This document shows, one piece after another, positions 55,827 to 64,000 of a stretch of DNA of 64,000 bases. This DNA is from Rhizodiscina lignyota (Eukaryota > Ascomycota > Dothideomycetes > Aulographales > Rhizodiscinaceae): NCBI GenBank assembly GCA_010015805.1, contig ML978124.1:1240001-1304000 (forward strand), in the 5' to 3' direction. A program made the translations under genes and the position numbers. Numbering within the stretch: the stretch's first letter is position 1; each line of letters starts with the position of its first letter. Below the pieces are notes generated by a model. It had not been told where the DNA came from and ran no database searches. It was given only the letters and a program-made list of their open reading frames with translations.

Positions 55827-58374
55827 TCAGTCCGTGAACTCAGCCTGCCTAACCACCTCTTCCCTCTCTTCCCTGACCTTCCTAGCAAGTAAATTCAACG
55901 CACTCCCCGCTATTATAAACCCACATTGATCCTTACTGAGCGTATGCTTTGTTGGGACTCTCAGCGTGCTCCCATCCTTCTTCTTCACCTCAACCTCGAC
56001 CGCCCCTTGTCCACCTTTCTTCAGCATGTCATACAGCCCCACCGTACTAACTTCATCACACGCGTCAATCTTGTCATAATCGGTCTCGTTGGCAAATGTC
56101 AACGGCACAATACCCTGCTTCTTTAGATTCGTCTCGTGGATTCGAGCAAAGCTCTTCGCAAGAATGACCCTTCCACCCAGATACCTCGGCTGCAACGCAG
56201 CGTGCTCTCTCGCGCTGCCTTCACCATAGTTATGCTCTGCAACAACGATCCACTCCTGTCCGTTTTCTTTCCACTTCTTGGCTAAAGCTGGAATAGTCAT
56301 CGCGCTGCCATCAACATCGTGTGCAACGTTCGTCTCCCCTGTAGCAGCGTTGACGGCACCGATCAGCGTGTTCTCGCTAATGTTGGGCAAGTGTCCCTTG
56401 TACTTCAGCCATGGGCCTGCGGCAGATATGGTGTCGGTGGTGCATTGGCCTTTAACTTTGAAGAGGACTCTCAGATCTTTGAAGTCTGAATCGGGGAATG
56501 GCTGGAACGGCTCGAGGAAGGCGAGGCGCGAACTTTGCGGGTCAATCTGTACGGTGGTGTTCGCGTCAGGTATGCCCGGTGTTGGGAGGAATTCTGGGTT
56601 TCCTTGTGCGAAGCCTGCAGCTGGCAGGTCCTGTCCTTGCGGAGGCTGGAATTTGAATGGTTCACCAGATGGAGTTGGGATCGAGTCGGTCATAGGATTA
56701 AATGTAGTTTCGCCTGCGTAGCACATAGCTGTCACCAGTTCTGGAGAGGCGAGAAAGTTCATTGTTGCCCGGTTGCCGTCGTTACGACCTGGAAAGTTGC
56801 GGTTGTAGCTACTGAAGATGGCGTTCGACTCGCCCTTCTTTGGTACATCAGCACCTTCAGCCTCAGCACTGCGACTCCATTGCCCTATACAAGGACCGCA
56901 CGCGTTAGCTAGAACGGTGCCGCCTGCAGAGGAGAGTGTGGCAAGGGTAGAGTCCCGCTCGAGGGTTCCGCGAATCTGCTCGCTTCCAGGTGTGATATAG
57001 AATGCGGCCTTCGGCTTAAGTCCAGCAGCAGACGCTTGCTTGACCAGCGATTCGGCACGAGTCATGTCAGCATAAGAGCTGTTCGTACAGCTGCCGATAA
57101 GCCCGGCTCCAAAGGTAGTCGGCCATTGCTTCTCCTCAACAACAGAAGAAAACTGGGATAGAGGTGTAGAGAGGTCGGGTGTGAAGGGCCCGTTGATGTG
57201 AGGCTCAAGCGTAGATAAATTGATGGTGATCACGTTGTCGTACTCCGCTGCCGAGTCGGGACGTAGGAGATTCTCAGCCTCGTTGGCCATAGATATACGA
57301 GACGCGAGACGAGCGATTGATCCACGGTGCGTGGCTTCAAGGTATGGTATGTGACCGGATGAAAGAGGGAAGATAGACGTTGTAGCGCCTACTTCAGCCC
57401 CCATATTACAAATGGTCGCCATGCCTGTGCAGCTCAAGGTTTCGACACCAGGGCCGAAGTACTCTATGAGGAATCCAGTGCCTCCTCTTACAGTGAGCTG
57501 TCCGGCAAGGTTAAGGATGACATCCTTCGGGCTCGCCCACCCGCTCAACTCGCCTTCCAACCTCACTCCAAGTATCTTTGGAGCTTTCAACTCCCATGGT
57601 GCGTCCACAAGCGCGTCGACCGCATCTGCTCCTCCTACGCCAATTGCAATAGCTCCAAGGCCACCAGCATTAGGTGTATGACTATCCGTCCCCAGCATCA
57701 TCAGCCCGGGGGCGCTGTAATTCTCCAGCACCGTCTGATGGATGATTCCAGCGCCCGGCGGCCAAAATTCAATGCCATACTTCTTCGCTGCACTTTCCAG
57801 AAAGTCAAAAACCTCCTTGTTGCCCTTGATGCTAGCTGGCAAGTCGACGTCTGCACCACGCTCGCCCACAATCATGTGGTCGCAGTGGATACTCGCTGGC
57901 ACAGCGGTGCTGGGGAGCCCACACGACATGAATTGCAGCAGAGCCATCTGCGCCGAAGCATCCTGCATAGCAACACGGTCAGGCTTGAGCTTGAGATTCG
58001 CATTACCCCGGATCGAAGAGCCATTTTGGGTGTTTGTGAGAAGCGACTCTGCCGGATCGTCGAGGTGGGAGTATAGGATCTTTTCAGCGAGTGTAAGGGC
58101 GCGGTCCGAGGGAAGAATACGGCGAACTTTGGAGAGCCTATCGAGCAGCTTGGGATATGGAGGAGTCCGCGAAGATACGTCTGCGGCCGCTGCAGAGGTG
58201 GATTCGTGAGCTGTTGCTAGCCATCGTCTGCTCTGAAGCGAACAAACTTGGAGGAGACGGGACGAGCGGTACTAGACAGAGTCAGTAATCGCAAGGCAGT
58301 CAATTGAGCGCATTTACTTTGCCGCTAATCAGGCCAGCGGCCTTCAATCCCCTAACCCGCATGTTGGCGGTCAT
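55827..58374 (-). CDS. ACO2: Mitochondrial aconitase family, Aco2-type, 833 aa
   Basis: Exon 1 is 58374-58318 (MTANMRVRGLKAAGLISGK) and exon 2 is 58271-55827, joined in phase 0. The first 40 residues are basic and hydroxylated (KYRSSRLLQVCSLQSRRWLA), a mitochondrial presequence. The 4Fe-4S ligands are in GLIGSCTNSSY and NACGPCIGQW. Substrate loops include MLGTDSHTPNAGGLGAIAIG and ENYSAPG; the swivel domain carries EHNYGEGSAREHAALQPRYL. The domain order is that of mitochondrial aconitases. Among fungal paralogues it resembles the Aco2 type, reported to dehydrate homocitrate in lysine synthesis, rather than the TCA Aco1, but this assignment is by resemblance only and should be confirmed by phylogeny. 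It converges with the YCII gene, with 114 nt between stops. Confidence 0.87.
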
Positions 58375-58596
58375 CGTACCTGTTGGAAGTAGCTGTGACA
58401 CTTTTTTCGATCCTGGGGAAAATGCGGAGGATTAGCACCCACCGAGATGCCGATATCGGACGAACCAATCAAGATGCTCTTATTTCTCATGTCTGAAATG
58501 TTATTTATATATACACATCGTAAATCTTTCTACAAATGCCTATCGAAGAGCTGAAAGGCGATACTGGTACACTATTGATACATCAGAGTCCGTAGA

Positions 58597-61319
58597 TTAT
58601 GTCACACTCCCGCCTCTCATCTCTGCGAGCACAGCCTTCATTCTCTGCATGCTCATCCTTTCAAACCGATCGACCTTCATTACAAACGTACCTCTGCCAC
58701 CGGTCAGACTTCTCAGGTATTTAAGATAGCCTACCATCTCCTTCAATGGTACTCTCGCAACGATCTGCCGCTGTCGAGTAGGCGCAACGACATACTCCGT
58801 CCCCGAATACTTTCCGCTTGGACTGCCTTCGAACGGATCCGTGGGACGGTATATCTTGGTAGGATCAATTATCGGTAGCTCTTCTTCACTTTCCATGAAT
58901 GACGTAGCGTCGATACCATGTGCAAGAGATGATGAAGATGTGTCGAGCGAGAGGACCTGCCCTCCTCGTGCTGAACTCAGATCATGGACAACGGAGCCCA
59001 GGTCGTCTTCCCCAACACTAATAGTGACCAGCATCACTGGCTCCATAAGGACGGATCCATTTATTGATACGGACCCCTTGAGGGCAGAATGAGTTGCCAA
59101 GCGGGCAGCGCTCGAGATCGCAGCGTAAGTTGTATCAGGGAAGATTTGCGTCGGCGGATCGAGCTGGACCTCAATGTGAGCAGAATGAACGGGGAAATGG
59201 TACGTAGGTCCACGAGCGAGTGCTGCAGTAACTCCATTCCGTATCGAGCTGAGGACATTTGTCATGCTGAATTGGCCAGGCAGACTGGCTCCACCCTCTG
59301 ATGCAGGCTTTCCATGCCGTGTTAAAGTTGGATGGAGGATTGTGAGGGTGTTGTTTTCAGGAAGATTGTAGATTGTAGCATCTTCTCTGTCTTCTACAGA
59401 CAGCTCCTCGCCCTCTTCGAGGGGCCCTACACTGACCATACTTGCAGCTCGTGCTCGCTTGCCGGCACTTTCGCGATCAAATAACACTGTAATTGGGTCT
59501 AAAACACAAGTGAGGGCTTCTCGGTATCCAATTTCGACAGCTCCAATGGATGCTTTAGCTTTGAGGTCGGAAAGGAGTCTTCCTCCAGCAATCTCGAGAT
59601 GTAGTTCTCCCATTCCGGAGAGGTGCGTCTGACCACTTTCCGGGTCAGTGGAGACGCTCAGGCTTGGATCCTCTCGTAGAAGAAGCTCCAAAGAGTCGTT
59701 AAGATGCTTTTCTTCTGACAGACTGTGTGCTTCGACACTTGTGAAGAAGACAGGTGGAGGGACTTCGATAGGCCTCAGCTGCAGTGTGTTCAGTGGTTCC
59801 GGAGGACCGTCTTTCGCTCTGGAGCCACTATACACAAGAAGTGTATCTCCAGTACGAGCGTATTTGAGGCCGGCAATGACACCAATCTGTCCAGCATCGA
59901 TGCTTTGGACCTCAACAGCGTCAGAAGCATACATTTGGTACATCCTTTGAGCTCGCTCAGTGACGCCGAGATTTGTGTTGAAAAGTGGAGCATTTCGAGT
60001 TACCGATCCTGAGTACACTCGAATGTAGACTAGAACGCCTCGACGTGCGTCGTGAACGACCTTGAATGCCAGCGCACATGCTTCCAGATTTTGTACGTTG
60101 AATGCAGGTCTGACGGACCGGACGACAGCTTTCTTGTTCTTCCCTTGCTCGCCTTTGCTTGTTTTATCCAAGCTGAGGTCGCCCCGCAGGAGGCTCTGCA
60201 AGCTTCCTTTTATGCTTCCCAGGCTGATCTCAGGGGAAGACTTCTCCACGGGTGATGGCAGCAACGATACCACCGCGTCAAGCAGAGGCTGCACGCCCAC
60301 ATTGCGGAAACTTGCACCCGCGAATACGGGAAACACTCTTTGACTTGACTGATTTACGCATCTTCGCAGCGCTGCAGTGATCTCATCAGCGGGAATAGCC
60401 AGATGATCTTCGTTATGAGAAAGAAATTGCTCCACAAGTTCGTCGTCGTGCTCGCTGAGAAGCTCGACAAGTGCAGTTCTCGCCTTGATCAGTTCTGCAG
60501 CAAAGGGTTCGTCTCTTTGCTTTAGGCTGTCAAGACCAAAGGCCTGGATATCTTTTCCATCTCCCCCCTCTTTCCACCAGAGCCCACGGAGCGAAACCAC
60601 ATCTCCCACTCCAGCAAGTCTAGAGTGGCCTTCTGCCCACCAAGGAATCTGGCATACAGCCGGCCAGCCATGAAGTCGGACACCGATCTCTGTGACAGTT
60701 TTGCCAAACGCGGCGCCGTCACGGTCAAGCTTGTTTACGTAGATTAATCTCGGAATCCGGTAGCTGTTGGCCTGCGCCCAGACTTTCTCAGTCTGCGCTT
60801 CTACACCAGCGACTCCGTCAAGGATGCATATAGCGCCATCAAGAACACGTAATGAGCGCAAGACTTCAAAGGTAAAGTCTGCGTGGCCGGGGGTGTCGAT
60901 GAGATTGATATTGTGAGACGAATTGCTCTCTTGAACCTGATCCTTTGGTGGCCAATGGAAAGTGATTGCTGCGGATTGGATAGTGATGCCTCTCGCCCGT
61001 TCAGCAGGCAGAAAGTCTGTTACTGTAGAGCCATCGTCGACATCTCCTATTCTACGGGTGTATCCGCTGTAATAGAGCATACGCTCCGTAGTCGTAGTTT
61101 TGCCCTATTACAAAATTAGTTTAAAGATTTTTCAAAAATACTCGTATTGAGACGCACGGCATCTATATGCGCTATTATGCCAATATTTCGAGTCCTATCG
61201 ATGAGGTCGCGGTTTACATCTCGACAGCAAGGGTACGATCTTGATATCCATCTCTTGCCCACCAGACGAGGTGTCAGAACTCGCTGCTGAGTCACTCTCC
61301 ATAATCCAACAAGTCTCAT
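58597..61319 (-). CDS. MEF2: Mitochondrial ribosome-releasing factor Mef2 (EF-G2), 889 aa
   Basis: Exon 1 is 61319-61158 and exon 2 is 61104-58597, giving 2670 nt. Mef2 is the EF-G-like GTPase that recycles mitochondrial ribosomes with RRF. A presequence ([20 protein letters not shown]) precedes [11 protein letters not shown]. The intron falls exactly between IDA and [10 protein letters not shown] of the P-loop. G-motifs follow: [21 protein letters not shown] and VNKLDRDG. Later domains include [16 protein letters not shown] and the domain IV block [19 protein letters not shown]. The C-terminus has [16 protein letters not shown]. Inserts such as [15 protein letters not shown] make it longer than bacterial EF-G, as in other fungi. 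Confidence 0.93.
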
Positions 61320-61531
61320 ACCAGAAGAAAGAAATATCTGGCGAGAGTCGCAATTGCTGGATTCCAAATTCGGATTTGTGGAGTTGTTGTCTCTTGCCTG
61401 CAGGCTCAGTTGCTGTAGGAAAAGCTCGCTTGTGGGGCGCGGCAGATCTCTTGCAACCTCTCACCATCAACGTCACCCAGAGCTCTGCGATTTGCGATAA
61501 CCATACACAATTGACCGCCGGTATATACGCA
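61320..61531. promoter_or_regulatory. Divergent promoter of MEF2 and VPS17
   Basis: Only 212 nt separate the opposed start codons, so the two genes almost certainly share a bidirectional promoter. I identify no specific site. Confidence 0.5.
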
Positions 61532-63404
61532 ATGGACTACTCCAATTTACCGCACGACCCGGAGCAACCGGGAGGCGCATCACCATGGGCGTCGTCACCA
61601 CAGCACAACCGCACCTCATTTACAAATACCGCCACTAGTGATATGCCATCCTCTCCGCTTCCTCCTCCGGCGCAACCGGCCTATGGTGGTACTGCAGAGC
61701 AGGGAAATTTGGGGCAAGGGCCAGAACAAGACACTTCGGCTGGAGCGTATGGCTCGATTGAAAATGGACACGAGCAGGCAGCAGCGCAAGCTGAAGGACA
61801 GAATGTACAACCTGAGCAACATTCTTATGGTCAAGGACACGAGAGACAAGGGGAAGCTAGAGCACAGCAGCAGCAACCTCGACAGAAAATGCCGCAGTAC
61901 AAGTTACAGGCAAAGATCACCGGCCTGGAAAGGACGGGGAAGAAAGATCCCATCTTGAGATTCGACGTATACGTAAGGACTCGGGCATTGATCCGATCAA
62001 TGATAGTTCTTGTTCTAACCAATTCCTCACTTTAGACAAACCTTCCCAAGTATCGAACGACACAGTTCCGCGATGTAAGAAGAACGCATAACGAGTTCAT
62101 CAAGCTCGCAGACCACCTCGTCTCAGCAAATCCAGAAGCATTCGTCCCTGCTGTACCTGCGGCATTAACGTCCGCCGGTGCCGGTACCGACGAAGATGAG
62201 GCGAGAGTGAAAGCTTCGATGCAGCGATGGCTCAATACAGTTTGCTCAAACGACATATTAATACGTGACGAAGAGATGATGTTCTTCGTGGAGAGTGATT
62301 TTGGATACAGTCCAATGGTACGGAAAAGACAACCTGCAACAGGCGTGCGGAGGAAGGTCTTAAAGCAATTTGCGCCACCACCAGACGACACACCAGAACT
62401 TCAGGATGCTAGACCTGTGGTGAAGCTGTTTTATCTCGGCACGATGGACGCACAACAGAAGATCGACAAGGTGGTGAAAGCCAGGCGAGGTAAGTGCATT
62501 ACGACAATTAGCGGAGGCTGTTAACCAACGAGCGATCTTAGCCCTTGGATTGGCAGAATCCGACCTCGGTGTCAAGCTGAGCCAAATGAACGTCCAAGAA
62601 ACGCAAGCAGGCCTAGCGAACGCCTACCGCAAACTCGGCAAAGTCATCCAAACGACAGGTGACTTCCATTCCGCCCAGGGCACCGCAGAAGCCACGACAT
62701 TCGGCGACCCACTGGCCTACCACTCCTCCGACGCCTTCATCGTCAAAGAAACCCTCACGAACCGACACATCCTCCTCCGCGAGCTCCTGCAAGCACAGCA
62801 ATCTACGCGCTCCAAGCTCGCCGCAGCCGACCGCCTCAAAGCCTCGTCCTCAGTCCGCCGCGACAAGGTCGATGAAGCGATATCCGCGCTGGACGAAGCG
62901 CGCACCCACGAGCAGTATCTCGACCAGAAGGCTCGCCGCGTAACGCAGAACCTGCTGTTTGAGCGCCGCAAGTGGTTCGCGCGTACGGCTGCTGACCTGC
63001 GCGCTTCGCTGCGCGAATACGTGGTGCGAGAGATTGAGGCTGAGCGCCGTACGCTGGCGAATCTCGAACAGGTCCGCCCGGATATTCGTGCTATTGATGC
63101 TAGCGGTGGACTCAGCAGGCTGGGTAGGGAAGCACATCCTGCGCAGCGCAGGGCGAGCCTGGCGAGCAGTCAAGGGCCGAAAGGCGATGCGTGGAGTGGA
63201 GTGCCGAGGCGGCAGGATGGGCTGAATAGGAGTATTAGTGGAAGCTTCGGAGCACCGCTTCCTGAAGATGAGGAGGAGGGAGCTGAGGGTGAGGGAATCG
63301 GCAGGAAGAGAGCAGTTAGCGGTGTGGGCAGCGTAGCGGATGAAGATGATGACAGAATTGATGCGAGGAATGCCGCGAGCCGGTTAGCAACTACGACTTT
63401 TTGA
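61532..63404 (+). CDS. VPS17: Retromer sorting nexin Vps17, 585 aa
   Basis: Exons 61532-61972, 62036-62489 and 62542-63404 join to 1758 nt. Vps17 pairs with Vps5 to form the membrane-bending half of retromer, which returns receptors from endosomes to the Golgi. The N-terminal 120 residues are disordered and Gln/Gly-rich. The PX domain starts at YKLQAKITGLERTGKKDPIL and includes RTTQFRDVRRTHNEFIKLAD and EEMMFFVESDFGYSP. The linker ATGVRRKVLKQFAPPPDDTP is highly conserved. The BAR region (LGLAESDLGVKLSQMNVQET through REYVVREIEAERRTLANLEQ) follows. The tail keeps the fungal endings SQGPKGDAWSGV and DRIDARNAASRLATTTF. Confidence 0.93.
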
Positions 63405-63613
63405 TAGTACAGGATGTTAGGAAGGACTTTAATGAATCAGTTTGCTAGCAGGTGCATGCATTCAGATTTGCATGCTAGCAGTGGCTGGGATATGTAGATA
63501 CTGTTGTACTCTATGGCCGTTGGCGAAATATTGGGTAGCACGATTCCCGTGGATATCTAAATGGAAGCATTCTCATAGGTCGTCTTGGACTCATCACTTT
63601 CTTTAGGAGCACA

Positions 63614-64000
63614 TCACCAAGCCGTGATATCATCAACCTCAGCCTCTCCGAATGTGCTGCTCTTTGTCTTTCCGACCTCGTCTCCCCCATTCGCCTCTTC
63701 GGCGGCCGTAGGCGTCCTCGTGAAGATGTCCGCCAACTCCTCCTTCATAAACTTCAACAAGTGGTTGTTCACCTGCTCAAACTCAAGCAAGAATGCGTCG
63801 TGGCCTTCAGAGCTCTCAATCCTCTCGAGTCTTGAGTTCGGAATTCCAGCGTTTAGCTGCACTTGTTCGCTAAAGGCGAACAGTCCGTCCGACTGTATGC
63901 CCAGGACTAACGTGGGTTGCTCGATTTGACTGAGCGCAATCTTTAGTGCTTCTTCAGCCGATTCAACATCTAATGAGATACGATTGCGACTGACGTCGTG
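63614..64000 (-). CDS. MET2: Homoserine O-acetyltransferase C-terminus (partial at window edge)
   Basis: Only the last 128 codons lie in the window; the gene continues beyond 64000. The enzyme acetylates homoserine with acetyl-CoA in methionine synthesis and has an alpha/beta-hydrolase fold. Visible parts are the catalytic Asp in LVLGIQSDGLFAFSEQVQL and the catalytic His in RIESSEGHDAFLLEFEQVN, followed by the usual helix HLLKFMKEEL. A fungal acidic tail ending DDITAW completes the protein. No intron is needed in this segment. Confidence 0.9.
   Translation of the reverse strand, partial: HDVSRNRISLDVESAEEALKIALSQIEQPTLVLGIQSDGLFAFSEQVQLNAGIPNSRLERIESSEGHDAFLLEFEQVNNHLLKFMKEELADIFTRTPTAAEEANGGDEVGKTKSSTFGEAEVDDITAW

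Overview
The window comes from a filamentous ascomycete (Pezizomycotina, most likely a dothideomycete; the class is inferred). Genes are split by introns of about 50 nt with GTANGT donors. Conserved single-copy eukaryotic genes lie on both strands with short spacers, and heterokaryon-type NACHT and DUF7918 families are present. All gene models were assembled by hand from exon frames and splice sites. Each reported coding length is a whole number of codons unless stated otherwise.

Layout. 0-24.2 kb is a core block: DUF7918 protein (-), STS1/Cut8 proteasome tether (-), MTR4 exosome helicase (-), COX8 (+), FAD monooxygenase (+), ELP1 (+), a decayed repeat tract, a membrane kelch protein (-), lipoate ligase AIM22 (-), an unknown Cys-motif protein (+) and the syntaxin PEP12 (-). 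24.2-47.9 kb is a gene-poor accessory island. It holds (i) six recognisable copies, two of them intact, of a tiny three-exon zinc-ribbon gene; (ii) one fairly complete and two decayed copies of a two-membrane-segment, CorA-like protein; (iii) a NACHT (NLR-like) NTPase divergent from the CorA-like gene; (iv) an arginyl-tRNA-synthetase paralogue whose HIGH motif reads QAKH; and (v) nested inverted-repeat DNA elements. 47.9-64 kb is core again: BTB-like protein (-), SPF45 splicing factor (-), PCS60 peroxisomal acyl-CoA ligase (+), a YCII-domain protein (+), ACO2-type aconitase (-), MEF2 mitochondrial GTPase (-), VPS17 retromer subunit (+) and the C-terminus of MET2 homoserine O-acetyltransferase (-).

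The core genes serve unrelated housekeeping roles (RNA decay, tRNA modification, mitochondrial respiration and translation, endosomal traffic, amino-acid synthesis) and show no operon-like logic. The most novel material is in the island. The zinc-ribbon micro-gene family appears with NLR-like and membrane-protein genes and an apparently non-canonical synthetase paralogue. This could be a fast-evolving recognition or conflict locus, but that function is inference. Two GC-AG introns in adjacent core genes are a smaller oddity.
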